Assembly: GCA_022701365.1 (NCBI GenBank)
Contig: JAKUHH010000250.1
Location: forward strand, 1-64,000
From: Mycocentrospora acerina
Taxonomy: Eukaryota; Ascomycota; Dothideomycetes; Pleosporales
DNA length: 64,000 bases
Direction of reading: 5' to 3'
Shown: positions 34,975 to 47,071 of the stretch, piece by piece
Layout: every line of letters begins with the position of its first letter
Numbering within the stretch: the first letter of the stretch is position 1
Made by a program: the position numbers and the translations under genes
The notes under the pieces: generated by a model
What the model was told of the DNA's origin: nothing
The model's database searches: none
What the model saw: only the letters and a program-made list of their open reading frames with translations

Positions 34975-36061
34975 TTACGTGAGGTTTGAAGGAATCTTAC
35001 ACTGGTCCCCATCCGTCGATTGTGTTAAAGAATCTATCTTTGTAACGCCCTCTGGCGCAGCCCCATAACTATACTGAATTGTTTCTAATTGTATAGTCAC
35101 AAAACGGAACCGTGATGAGCCAAACCGACCAAGTATACGCTCGACCAGTGGCTTAAGAAATGGGGTACAAGCTGCGATAATGAGGCCTATCTCTTCGACT
35201 CTATACCACCAAAAAAGTGGCATCCAATTACGAAGAGTGTCTTTTTGAGGGTCCCAAACGTGCGTATGGTAAAGTATCCAAGCTTCAGCCATAACCGCCA
35301 GCATTCCGAATGCCATGAGGAAGCTGATGAGTATCCGCTCCATAACAGGCCGGTGCAACGACCAGATTATATACAGAGGCATAGCAGCGAACGTAAGGTC
35401 ACTCAACATGCCAATCACTATAATTAAATTAGTATGTTTTAATGGAAAATAAAAATTTCAAACTAACCTGAATATATGTAGCCGTAGGTTTGCGACTTTT
35501 GGGACGACCAGCAAACTGAGCCAGGCACATGTTCCCACATAGCACGGATTGGGCGGCATTGAATAAGAGCAACGATAGTCAACGGAATTGGCAAGGACAA
35601 CTGGATGAAGATTAAGATCATGAGCACTACTCGCCAGTTGCTGGATATTTCAAAGTGAAGAAGCATGCACCCTATAGACATCCTCGCGAGGGAAGATGCC
35701 AAAAAACCCGTAAATCCTAATGCGAAGAGATGTTTTAAAATCTCAGTTATAGTATCTTGTGACAGATAGTACTCAGGATGTCCAAACCCAAGAGATATGG
35801 CAGTGAATAAATTAACCAATACAGCAAGCTCGCTTATCTGTAGAGAACAATTAGCTCTAGCCCGCATAGACTTCTCTTTCAGGTACTCACGAGAGCCGCA
35901 GAGACTAAGTAATCAGGCGCGGTCAGCTTGTAGACGGGTCTAATTCGGGTGTACATTCGCACGCCATAAACAATCAGCGCAAATGTAAATAAGCATGAAA
36001 CACCCACAACCCCTGGGATAGCGTTATTTGTGTCCCCACCCGCTGGTGGCTGCTGACTCAT
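34975..36061 (-). CDS. Seven-helix integral membrane protein, fungal rhodopsin-like/PTH11-related
   Basis: Exons 35891-36061, 35468-35837 and 34975-35417 (introns 53 and 50 nt) encode 327 residues. Hydrophobic helices begin at VVGVSCLFTFALIVYGVRMY, followed by the family's conserved YKLTAPDYL and a Cys-containing extracellular loop (IQCRPIRAMWEHVPGSVCW). Later come LSDLTFAAMPLYIIWSL and ESGL-type positions (VEEIGLIIAACTPFLKPLVE). This matches the large fungal rhodopsin-domain family (PTH11-like, SAT4-like), whose members occur in many metabolite clusters with mostly undefined roles. It may sense or traffic a small molecule at a membrane. Confidence 0.82.
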
Positions 36062-37920
36062 TTCTATGCTGCTTGAGGTAGTGAAGATTCGAAGTAATGA
36101 GTTAAGGAAAAACTCTAACGACCTCTAGAATTTGGAGCACCTACTCACATAAATCATATCCTTAAGAGCTCTGTGAATTTCAGCATACTTACATCATCAC
36201 CTTTTGTCACATGCATTGCCTGTCCCTGTTAGTTACCATGTGCATGATGCAGCTAATCAAATCACGAGGTTTGCATTTATGTAAGCCACAATGTACAAAA
36301 TCTGACGCCTCTTATTGAGGCGTCTGCGGGGAAGCTCGGTTGCTAACATTTTCGCCAAGACAATATTTGGCATAAAACATTGTCAGCGTCGTGCAGGTGG
36401 TTGAGCTTCTTGACTGCATTAGTTATTTCTTACCTTGCCTTGTTCGATGATACGACTAGCGTCATAAGTTCGCTCTTGCATCTCAAGCATATCATCCTTT
36501 TCCCTTCACGCTATCTTATTACGATATGATGACTACGTAATCATTGCTTTCCATTTGAAAATCAAGACGTAACATATTATCTCTAGAAGGCTGACAAACT
36601 TGAAATTTGTCGCGTTACGTAATTTTCGTTCCGGAGATATTAGATGATTCTGCACTTCATGGCAACGCTTGACGTTGTAAGTCGTTGCTTTTAATGAAAT
36701 GTTATGAAGGGGTCTGACTGTCCAAGGAGAACAGGTTTTTAAATATCTGGTGACGATGATGCTCATAGTCAGGGACGGCGAGATGACGTTATTATTGGGA
36801 GCGCTTAAAGGAAGGATTTGGCTAGAACCGCTCGCTGCCGTAAAATAAAAATCATTGAAAAACAAATCAGGTAACGTAGTAGGATGCGGTGAAGATTTCT
36901 GTTCTCCGGTAGAAATATTGTTAGCGTCGCGCCAGACAGAGGGGATTATGGTAACCTACTTAGGCAGAAAAACCCTTTTATAATCCCTCAACAATGCCAT
37001 ATCTCAATTTGAGAGGCGTAGGTAGTGTGAAATAAATTCTTTTTCCTTCATAAGTAGGTTAGCGTTATGTTCCTATTCTAGTGCATAAGAGAATCCAGCC
37101 ACCAAACTCTACGAAAAGGGCTCAAACTTTCATGTGAACTGTGCTTCATTGGATTCGATTTCAGAGCCAACTAATTAGGCCTCAGTAGTCCTAGTGCTTA
37201 CATAGGTTTGTCACCCTGAATTGCTTGGTAGGTGAAACATTAGCGTGAATGGTCATATTCACAAAGTTTCCGCAACGAATACATGTTGCTTTTTCCCTAG
37301 CAATACAGACACATCAAACGCGTGGATTCTGACATACCTAAGGAAAAGTTTAATCACGACCCAAGCAGATCTCATCACCAGGAATGCTGGTCAGCCTATC
37401 CTTTCTTTGGCAAGCATCGCGCCTTAGTCTAACTAAAATAACGCAAGAAATTAGATTTAATCAGTTCAAAAATAAGTTTCGCGATATGGATTGCACGTAG
37501 AGAGGAGCAATTTTTATAATTTTAACCTCTAATATCAGCCTACAATCACGAACAGTCACGTGTGTTAGCACGTGAACACCCAGCTCTTTTCTAGTCTCCA
37601 AGTCCTACAGTCCTGATAAAACAACAATTTCTTTCGGATTGTTACATCACAAATCCAGGCGAGTGTTTTAAGGTTATTATTAGAAGTATTAGCAGCAGTA
37701 CCTGATGAGTAGTTGTGTCCTTTTATTTTTGTTCTGATAGTTTTTAAACTTCTAATTTATAAAAGTCCGAATTGGATTTAGTCAATTACATATAATAGGT
37801 GTTGCTAACAAAACATTACATTGCTTACGTTGGCGCCTTACTACTTGACCGGACGGCCTTTCAGCGTCCCTTACGCGCTCAGTTGGTCAAGAAAACTGGC
37901 ATCCTTAGACAGCTGTACAG
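36062..37920. other. Intergenic region with one LTR3 copy
   Basis: No supported gene. A frame at 36533-36865 (minus) has no recognisable similarity. An LTR3 copy at 37533-37641 (plus; TATCAGCCTACAATCACG to TTACATCACA, CACGTG retained) lacks a target duplication. Confidence 0.45.
37533..37641 (+). repeat. LTR3 copy
   Basis: 109 bp, aligned to the LTR3 family through TAGTCTCCAAGTCCTACAGT and its ends. The TATA box is weakened. Confidence 0.6.
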
Positions 37921-39602
37921 CTAATTAGAAACATACAGCTGGCCATAGCCCGTGCCATTTCCAGCTGTGACATCTACCTGGTCGGGATGGACAATCAGGG
38001 CACCCGCTGAAGTGCGTTGGTCGAGCTGAGGACGGGGAATTTGCCGCCAGTCTTCTTGGATACGTCTCGCAGCTTCTAAGAATCTTGACTTGACACTACT
38101 GTAGTCCCCAACAACCAGCTTGTGATCCCTTTTCACGAATTTTCCATCGACAAGAACATGCTCCACATCGCCGACGTTGGAGTGCAAAATGATTGCCGCC
38201 ACGGGATCAAGCCAGCCTAGCATGCTGGGACTGGTCCCGTCCCACACCACAACGTCAGCTTTAGCACCTACACTGAGAACTCCAAGGTCTGGACGACGAA
38301 GTGCGAGGCCTCCATTTCGTGTGGCAAGGAGAAAAGCCTGGACGACACTCATGGGGTTCGACCCAGGAGCCTGCCATTTTTTAAATAGCTCGTCAGTGAC
38401 TGCTGACCGCGTCGTCTGAAGAAATACGCGCGCCTGAGTGACCAGATCGCTTGACTGAAAGGCGTGCGTATCAACACCTAGTGTAGCTTGGTCAATGATC
38501 ATGTTGCTGGTTGGACGTCCGAGACCAAATCCCATTTCTGACTCAGGCGTGATAGAGATATACTGATTCGTGCTTCGCAACAGCATCGTGTCACGTAAAG
38601 TGACGTACGACGCGTGGGAAAACACGACGGGAATGGTTGTGTTGAGTATACCAAGGGATTGCAGTGTTGAAGGAGAGTTATCGTCTGAAAATTACAATTA
38701 GATCAGCTGTATAACAACTCAAGCTTTTGAAGATAGAAGGGAGATGGAATAGCTTACTCCCATACACGCCCCCTCCACTGTGGGTTGTGAGGACCGAGGC
38801 GTTGACTTCTCTGATGTGACACTTTTGTTAGAATGGCCCAATCAAGTCATGACACGGAGACTGGAGTAAGTACTCAGAGAACTTACTTAGCCAAATCAAT
38901 TATCGAGGCGATTGTTTCCAGATCCACAGAGCCGTTGTCGAAGCTGTCAAAAGCAACACCAAGCTCAACCGCTGTATTCGTCTGGGGGGCAAGGTTCACT
39001 ATATCGCGATAGTTCACAAGCTGCTGCTGTATGGTATAGTTGGCAACTTCGTGGAAGGCGTAAGACCAAAATACACGTGCACCGCTGTCTATACTGGCAT
39101 TTAAGCCAGCCCAAGACGTCTCATCTGACCAAGTGTGGTGAGCGTGATCGAGTGACGTGGTAGTACCCGCATTTAATGCTTCATAAAGACCAGCGAGCTG
39201 ACCAATGTATACCTGCTCAGCATCGATGCGTCCGGCAGAAGCTGACTCTCCAAAGCGGCCGAAATATTCAATGAGAGTGATGTTCGAGAACATAGTTTTG
39301 AACAGGGTTTGCCACCCGTGACGGTGTGTATCGACGAAGCCTGGGGCGATAATCTTGCCTGCTGCATCTATAATTGTGGTGTTTGATGGTATCAACACCG
39401 AAGGAGTTTCCTCATTCGACCATATATCGGCTATAAGGTCTTGCTGGATAAGAATACTTCCATTACGGATGATATTCAAGTTATTTGCTATTTGATCGAA
39501 AGCGATAATGGTCCCACCAGTAAATAATATTGATGATTGGTCAATAGCGGATACTAACTTCACCGCCACCAAAAAAGATAGTGAGAAGGCGGACGACAAC
39601 AT
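37921..39602 (-). CDS. Secreted amidohydrolase (metal-dependent hydrolase)
   Basis: Exons 38887-39602, 38758-38810 and 37921-38684 (introns 76 and 73 nt) encode 510 residues. The signal peptide is MLSSAFSLSFLVAVKLVSAI. A composite beta-domain start (ILFTGGTIIAFD) leads to the metal-binding motif GFVDTHRHGWQTL (His93, His95). Further conserved pieces are GTTTSLDHAHH, THSGGGVYG, VVFSHASYV, ITPESEMGFG and a C-terminal VGAKADVVVWDG returning to the beta-domain. This places it in the ATZ/TRZ/cytosine-deaminase-like amidohydrolases. The enzyme would hydrolyse a C-N bond outside the cell or in the secretory path. A TATATA box lies at 39692-39697, about 90 bp above the ATG. The substrate is unknown; nearby isocyanide chemistry makes a formamide or amide product possible. 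Confidence 0.87.
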
Positions 39603-41938
39603 CTTATGATCAGATTGTGTTGGATTATCAAGTGAAAAGGAGACGATGAAAGTGTTGATAGCTGTTGATGCGAAGGGCGATTAAGCCGGGCTATATATGT
39701 TTCTACTGTATATTCGTTTAGCACTGCAATCCAAGTTTGACATCTCGGTGTTAATGCTCCGACATGCCCGATTTGTCAGATGCCATGGATGTGTCAATTG
39801 GCAAAGCCGGAGTAAAATTGCATTCTAACTCCTAGAGGAACCGAATACCTAGTCCTGTGTCACTTTTCCTAAAACATCATAGTTGGTAGCGAAGAAAATC
39901 TAGGGTGTAGGCATGTCAAATTGTATACCTGCTAGTTCCCATATTACATCGAATAAAGGCCGAGCCATTGGTATAACTAGAATCAAAGCATTAGGCCGGC
40001 CACATTCGGTATCTTACGGGCACTAGCAGGCATGTAACCTAGTATGCTTGTACCTTATAAAATGCCGAGGTTAAAATGTCCACAGAATAACGTCAACCAG
40101 CGCGATCTAGACAAGAGAAAGCAGCGCGTAAACCCCGTCCAGACATCTGGGCAAGGTGAGGAATACGGATCATTGAGCAAGGCTTACAGAAAATTATGAA
40201 AGCTCCGGACCTAATTTTTTAACTCTGCTGAAAGAGACACTAGGCCGAAAAGGGAAATAATGTCATCGCGTTGAGTCATGGAAAAGTAACTTGAGAAATA
40301 AATAGCAGTGTATGAGATGAAGCTAATTCAATTCACTTTATGAAGCATTACAATATCATTGGCGTTAGTGTTTCTTGTTTGGCTTATCGCCGGTAGTTTT
40401 TCCATTGTGGACGGTGATTTGTAAGTTAATCTTTCTTTGTCTTCGCTTTCGTTTAGCCAGCGAAAATGTTCTCATAAACTGCATATACAAAGCCAGGTAG
40501 CCCTGCGTATCCTCAGGGGTGGCAGAAGGTTGCCCTTACGGGTTATGCTAGAGTTCCTGCTCCAGTGTCCCAGCAAACTGTGACGTCACAACCCTCGCAA
40601 TCAAACCCTTAAATCTCAGACGTCAAACATGTCGGCCTTGTCTTGTTGAATTTTCTAGAGCTTTCTTTCACGTCATATAGCTTTTACGCGAGCACGACAT
40701 AATGTATCAAGTCTAATTATGCATAGTACAAAATTGGTAAATTACTTTGTACATGCACTTGTCGCACGTATTCAGCTATTGAACACCGTACACCAGGCAC
40801 CTCACACTCTAGCAATACATACCTCCACTAATATGAGTTTAATTGAGGCTACGCTAGAGATTTTTTTAAAAGAGCAAAGAACGTCTTTCGCGAGCTTAGC
40901 TAATTAAAGGCGATAAACTATGCAAAATCTGCTCCAATCTAGATATACCTTTAGAGTAAGGGTTACTGAGTTTCTTAACCCCCAGCAAGCGTCAGAGCTA
41001 CACTTAATTCATGAAGTGATATGTTGCAAAGTTAACAAGTATTACCGGTATTCAATATTCCTATTATACTATAAAAATTAGCTGCAAACATTCTTTGTGT
41101 CACGTAGAGTATCTCAATCTACTAGCCTAACAGCTTGAGCTAAATTATTTCTTGGCTGTGACACTTTATTATTAAAACTGCTTTAAAGTTGTAGAAATAT
41201 TAACATCATCTTTTACAAAGATATCTGAACTAGTGAATATAATACACCACGCTTTAGGCATAGAAATTCCTAAATTATAAGTTTCTTGATAAAAACAGTA
41301 ATTTATAATTCTATAACCTATATCATCTGTACAATCTTCCCAGGGCACTTCCAAGCTAACCGATCTTACTGGTTCTCTTTCTTAAATTTCAACGTAGATG
41401 TCTTTCTGGAACGTAATACTGCATTAGTGAAGATGATTTCGAATTAAAGTCAATCTAGCAGTCTTGTTATTGAGCTGAGTATAGGATCTAGGCTTCAAAT
41501 ATATTAAATTGATTTAAACTCTTATAGTCAGTAGAAATAGAAGCACCTTATATCTGTCCAGTGCTTTCTGGCAGACAGGGGACTAAACTTCTTTTATTTT
41601 GGCACAAAACAGAGCTAACTGATACGACACTACAGGCAAGCTCTTGCCTGCGGAAAACTAGGCGAGGCTAGGCTTGGTCTTAGGGTTCGGGTTGCGAAAA
41701 TTCGGCCTTGTCTTTGTATTTGCTAGAGGGTTTTATCCCTAATAACGATTTGTCCAGTTCGATCTCATCATGCGTCAGAAAATGCATCATAGGACATATT
41801 TGGCTTACATATCGCAGTAGGATAGAGCTAATCCTGTAAATCACATTATTAAAACAGGTATCTACAGGAAAGGACGCAAAAAGTAGGAAGACAACTTTAT
41901 TACCTCTTTTTATAGATTTTAATTTTTGAAGCTGAAAC
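39603..41938. other. Intergenic region, no gene recognised
   Basis: Composition is near genic to 40.7 kb and AT-rich after. Short open frames (40719-40907 plus, 41172-41354 minus) have no recognisable similarity. Confidence 0.4.
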
Positions 41939-42369
41939 GTGTTTTACAAGTGAGTCAGCCATACAAGCAAGTTAGACATCCTAAAACCTGCAAATATCGC
42001 AATTTGTAAGATTTGTATAACTTTACTAGATTAAAAGAACAATATCTGTAGTTTTAATAGTAGCTTTAAATCTAGGGTTTCTTTAGGTTCTTAACATAAT
42101 TTAATTAATCTGCATTATAAACTGTTGTAAATATTAGAGAATAGAGAAAGTTTTAAATTTCTCTTATAAAAGAGATTTAACTTCTACAGTTTAAAAGTAG
42201 ACCAGATTATAATCTAGCTAAGTTTTATGTCTAGTACTAAAAACCTTAATTTTAAGTTTTAGACAAGTCTTGTCTTATTTAGCAAAGTTGTTTAAGTTCA
42301 AAAAATCACAGTTTTGGTGGGTTTTAGGATAGCTGACTTGCTTCTATGGCTGACTTGCTTGTAAAACAC
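41939..42369. mobile_element. MITE-like element with ~50-bp terminal inverted repeats
   Basis: The left end GTGTTTTACAAGTGAGTCAG (41939 on) and the right end, read on the complement, GTGTTTTACAAGCAAGTCAG (42369 back), agree for about 50 bp, both reaching ATCCTAAAACC. The 330-bp interior is AT-rich and non-coding. The ends contain repeated AAGCAAGTCAG units, as seen in fungal pogo/Tc1-mariner termini. No target duplication was identified. Confidence 0.7.
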
Positions 42370-42885
42370 TTTAATTGTATTAACTAAACTAAAATTCTTT
42401 CTTAAAGAGCTTATAAATGGCTTCAGCAGGCTAATAAGGGTGGGCATTTTTTTTAGAAATCGAATGCTGCTTGAAATCTGGACCGAAAAATTTTACCTAG
42501 ACGTGTGGATAAATTATGTGTTTTTGCATTAACCGTATTAGTCTATGATATACACTTAAATATCTTGTGACCTATTTTAGTGTAACTTTAAGGCATGAGC
42601 CTAAGTCTAAATATTATACTAGGAACCTAATTTTATATGCACTGTTTTGTCTATCTTTAATAATCAAATTAATCTAATTTTTTTAAATGATTCAATTTTT
42701 TTCAATCTGCGAAGTTTGATTATTTTTGACAACAGCGAAGTTGGGATGTGTTACCATTCTAGCTTTCTGGTCCATTCAAGTTATCTTCAGATATAACTTA
42801 GTTCTCATTACCACTATTACTCATAATCCCTCCTGCACAAATATTTTGCCACTTTTCCACAAATTTTTAAGATATAAACTGCGAT

Positions 42886-43821
42886 CTACTTTGTACTAAA
42901 AATATACCTGTTCTCTTTAACCCATTCCTGAAGAGTAGATGCTGGTCTGCCAGTGTAAAGTTTTACATTACATACACCCTCTTCAAACTTAGGAAATCGC
43001 TCACCATGCCCCTTGTCTGGGCCTTGGCTACTTAATGTTTCCACCATGTATTTTGCAGAATTGGCTGGCATACCGAGGCCAATATATTTGTCAAAGGCCT
43101 CCTTAGGTCCCAAAGCCGTTATTTTTATGTCTTTGCCAAGTTCCTTTCCTATCTCATTAACAGTATCATGTAGTGATAAAACTTCGGGACCGTAGAGGTA
43201 CACCTTCTTTTGTCCGTTACGCGAACCTGAAATAATTATGGTTCCGATCACTCTGCCGATGTCGCTCGGCAAGATATTGTCCTGCTCAAATGTGCCACCG
43301 TACAGTTTTACTTCGTTTGCAGCTATGCCGGTTCTCTCTGATAGTAGATTTGTGACGAAGCACCCGGGGCGCACGGCGACATAGTTGTCAGAGCCAAATA
43401 TGTCATCCAGATTTGCTTCAACTTGCGCGTGCACATATGGTATTATGTCAACAGAAGCGATTTCCCGTAAACTTCTATCGGTAGGGATGGTAAAGCTGCT
43501 TAGAAACACTACAAGCTCAATACCTGCAATCTTCAATGCCATAATGGTGCCCTTTAGGTGATCCGATGCGCCATGAACAAGGTAGATGAATGCACGTTTA
43601 GCGCCAGAGGTCAGGACTGCCTGGCTAACAGTCTGGGGTTCTTTCAGGTCGGCTTGGATCCTTTGATAGTCACCCGTATTCTCTGCATCTTTTGTGAGAC
43701 CTGGAATACTCTTGCTGGTGTCTCGCATTGCCAGCCAAACCTTGGCTCCATGTTCTGCAGCTGTACGAGCGGCAATGGATCCAACCTGGCCTGTCGGGCC
43801 AAATACAATAACGGAGATCAT
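42886..43821 (-). CDS. NmrA-like NAD(P)-binding oxidoreductase
   Basis: A single-exon gene of 311 residues starting at an ATG. It opens with a Rossmann beta strand and glycine motif (MISVIVFGPTGQVGSIAA, Gly8/11/14). The SSFTIP and PYVHAQVEANL stretches occupy the positions of the active-site segment of atypical SDRs, but the Tyr-x-x-x-Lys pair is not kept, as in NmrA-like proteins. ILPSDIGRVIGTI and LYGPEVLSLHD follow as in NmrA/HSCARG members. It may be an NADP-binding redox-sensing regulator or an isomerase/reductase in metabolism. It is not obviously tied to the isocyanide genes. Confidence 0.85.
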   Translation of the reverse strand: MISVIVFGPTGQVGSIAARTAAEHGAKVWLAMRDTSKSIPGLTKDAENTGDYQRIQADLKEPQTVSQAVLTSGAKRAFIYLVHGASDHLKGTIMALKIAGIELVVFLSSFTIPTDRSLREIASVDIIPYVHAQVEANLDDIFGSDNYVAVRPGCFVTNLLSERTGIAANEVKLYGGTFEQDNILPSDIGRVIGTIIISGSRNGQKKVYLYGPEVLSLHDTVNEIGKELGKDIKITALGPKEAFDKYIGLGMPANSAKYMVETLSSQGPDKGHGERFPKFEEGVCNVKLYTGRPASTLQEWVKENRYIFSTK

Positions 43822-44973
43822 GGAGATATAATTGAGATGAAGTTAATGATCTTAAAAAGTGTCATCAGTACCAAATATCCTAGATGCATCGCTGTCCTTT
43901 ATACGGTCGTAAATTCGACGTAAGCACTAGGTAGGCTTACGTAATATAAGCGCAATCTTGTTGGCCAAACATTGACGTTCTTGTTAGTAGGAATTTAATA
44001 TTTCCGAGAATATAGAGATTTATGGTGCAGTCGCGATAAAAATTCCCATGGCACTTCTAGGAGGAAGCAACGTCAGAGAAGATAAATTGATATAAATTTA
44101 AAAATATTTCAGCAACTACAGGCCCTGAGTGGTCACAATTAATAGGATTACAAACAAGGCTGGTCATGTGCTCTAAAACAAGATTTAATGCATCGCAAGT
44201 TTGTTCTTGTCTGTAATTTTCTTTGAGCAAGATAAAGGTTCTTTTTCACAAAGATAAGAGGGAACAATTTTAAGACCAAATGGCAGTTGCTTATGTACCC
44301 AGATAATCTTTTTAAAGCGGGATCGTGACACATGTAAGCGAGAAGCGGAGCTAGGATCACGTAGATTTACTAAAGGCAGGTGAGTTAAAGATGAATTATA
44401 TAACTTTAAGATGCAAAAAGTCACGAAAATATTTTTTTGCACATGATTTCTATATGACAAAGCTGACCTGACGTATCTCGACAATCTCAATCACCACCGG
44501 AATCTCTGCTACAGAAGGCCCTGCAAACCCTAGGATAACGCTATTATGTTAAACGAATTTTCAACATTTTCTTTAAATCGACTTTTTAAGGATGCAATTT
44601 CCATGATGACATTAAGCTTTGTAATGATGTACACAGCCTCACACATATATATAACATAAAGTGCCGGGGACACAGTGGGAGCAAGAGAAACAAAAACGGA
44701 GGTAAATTAAGAGCCGAGAGATAAATAAGGTTGAAGGCTAATCACTTTTTGTAGAGCTGTCCTCAACTGCCGTTGTCAAATTCGAAGCTATTTCTTGGAT
44801 TGTTAATTAAATCCTTAGCGCGATGCGGGGCCCCACGGATACCCCCGCATTAAGTAGCTGAACATGTACATGTATAAATCAGGCAATTGTCTTGCCAGTT
44901 GTGTTTATACCTATATTGTCAATTGCCAAAAAGTATTCAAGTTTGGATCTCATTTTCAGTAAGAAATTACATC
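43822..44973. other. Divergent intergenic region
   Basis: Holds the promoters of the NmrA-like gene (leftward) and the TRI12-type pump (rightward). No further gene; reading frames at 44148-44490 look random. Confidence 0.45.
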
Positions 44974-47071
44974 ATGTCCAAACATTTGGTTAATCAGAAC
45001 CACAATGCCATAGGATCCGGCAAGGAAAATCTGACACCTGAATATACAAATAACACCATTGAGCATACAAAAGAGACTTCCCACAATATTCCTCTTGATT
45101 TCATCGATCCACATCAAGCAGCTCTTCAAGATAATCCAGATAAGGCTGAGCGACCTTCGCTCTCTACGATTCTTGCGGTTGCCGTAGGCAAAAATTTCCC
45201 CTGCGCTTGGAAGAACGCTAATGAAAGGTGCAGTCCTTGGCAGTGTCATTTATCGCGCCCCTGACATGTGGTTTTATCTTGGTTGCCGCCATCCTCGTTC
45301 AGATTGGCACAGATCTTGGAGACACTGCTAAAATCACTTGGGTAACCGGTAGTTGGTCGATCGCTTCGTCTGTGTCGTTCTCTGTGGCAGGAAGCTTGAG
45401 CGACACATTTGGTCGACGATGGACTGTCATTTCTGGCCAAGCTCTCTGTACAGTTGGTTTGGTATGTTTGTTAATCTAAAAATGTTATCGGACCTTTTTT
45501 TAATTCAGAACAGATAGTTGCCGCAACGGCACAATCCGTGGACAGTCTTATTGTTGGCTCCACGTTCCTTGGGTTCGCGACTGGTATTATCTTTGTTAGT
45601 TACGCTGGTATCTCTGAACTCCTTCCTAACAAATGGCGGTATGTAACCAATTGAACTATGTGCAGTGCATTCTAATTTAATGCATTTAGCGCTATCGGTC
45701 TTGCTACCACCGAGTTTACCATCAACATTCCGTTTGGTTCGGCCAGTGTTCTCATCGCCTCGTCACTCTACTCAAATACCGCATTGAAGTGGCGTTGGTG
45801 CTATTGCCTTGGTATCATTTTCAGCGTTCTTAGTATGGTGGGAACCCTACTCACTTACTTCCCGCCATCGAGACCTCAACCTGACAAAAAGACGTCAAGA
45901 TGGGATGAGCTTAAGCAGACTGATTTCCTCGGAATTACACTTTACGCAGCCGGATTGACGGTCTTCCTAATTGGTCTCAGCTGGGCTGGACAACCTGGAC
46001 GTCCGTGGGAAAGCGTTTCCGTCCTGGCTCCTCTCATCCTTGGTTTCCTTGCGTTTATCTCAGCTTTTGTATATGACTTCACATTAGCTAAGCGCCCCTT
46101 TTTCCCGTTTCACCTTCTTTCGAAATTCCGTGAATTTACGGTACAGCTAGTAATAACATTTATGGCGGGTACGTCAAATTTGGAATCCTTACTAACCCTT
46201 TTCCTGACTAATAAATCCAGGTGTTATCTACTACTCCATGTCCGGTCTTCTACCAGCAGGGTCTTTGTACATGTTCACGAATGACGCTACCCAAATTGGA
46301 CTTATTGCACTCCCTAATGGCATTGCACAGGTATGATACTTTAAGCACTTTAAGTACTGTATCTTTGCTGACATGTCATAGCTACTTTTCGGTGCTGTAG
46401 CGTCATCCTTGATTGGAAAAATTAAGCATGTCAAATGGCAGATCTTTATAGCTCTGGCCTTACAGCTCGTGTCGACTGCGTGTTTGGCGGCCACCGTTCC
46501 AAACAACAGAGCTGCATGGTCAGCTCTGCAGGTGTTTTCCCTTGGGCCATTCCCCTTTGTCACTACAGCCACCTATGTTGCAGCTAGTGTTAATGTTCCA
46601 CTTCGCCATCTAGGTCTGGCGTTTGGTTTGCTCGGTACCTTCCGGAGCATGGGCGGTAGTGTCGGCATTGCAATTTTCAATACAATACTCAATGGTGTCA
46701 TTGATAAACACCTTGCCGCGGAGATCTCGACAGCAGCAATTTCGAATGGCTTCAATCCAGCAGAACTTGGTGCCCTGATTCCGGCCACAATCCAAGCTGC
46801 CGTCGGTGTTCCTGGCGCGTTCTCTACTGTGCCCGGCCTTACACCCACAGTTCAGATAGCAGTGCAGCGCGCCCTGCGAGATGTTTACGCACGAGCGTAC
46901 CGTACTGTGTTCTACAGCACAATTCCGTTTAATGCTATTGCAATCCTCCTCATTTATTTTATGCTTGATCCTTCACAGTATCTCACCAACCATACTGCTG
47001 TTCATATGGAGAAAGAGACAGTACTCTATAAAGGAACGCGCAAACATGTTTCTGATGATCAAAAAGTATAG
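44974..47071 (+). CDS. MFS drug/metabolite efflux pump, TRI12/DHA2-type (14 TM)
   Basis: Six exons (44974-45183, 45234-45461, 45514-45638, 45690-46168, 46221-46330, 46382-47071) with introns of 50-52 nt encode 613 residues. A polar N-terminus is followed by ILAVA/SLAVSFIAPLTCGF. The motif A region is AGSLSDTFGRRW. A drug:H+ antiporter segment (GFATGIIFVSYAGISELLP) follows, then ALKWRWCYCLGIIF, DFLGITLYAAGLTVFLIGLS and a last helix before a basic tail. The order matches trichothecene efflux pump-like transporters, often found in fungal metabolite clusters. It would export a toxic or bioactive compound across the plasma membrane. The frame is clean throughout. Confidence 0.88.

Noticed and set aside
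36533..36865. 110-codon frame on the minus strand
   Set aside because: No ATG at the frame start and no similarity that I recognise.
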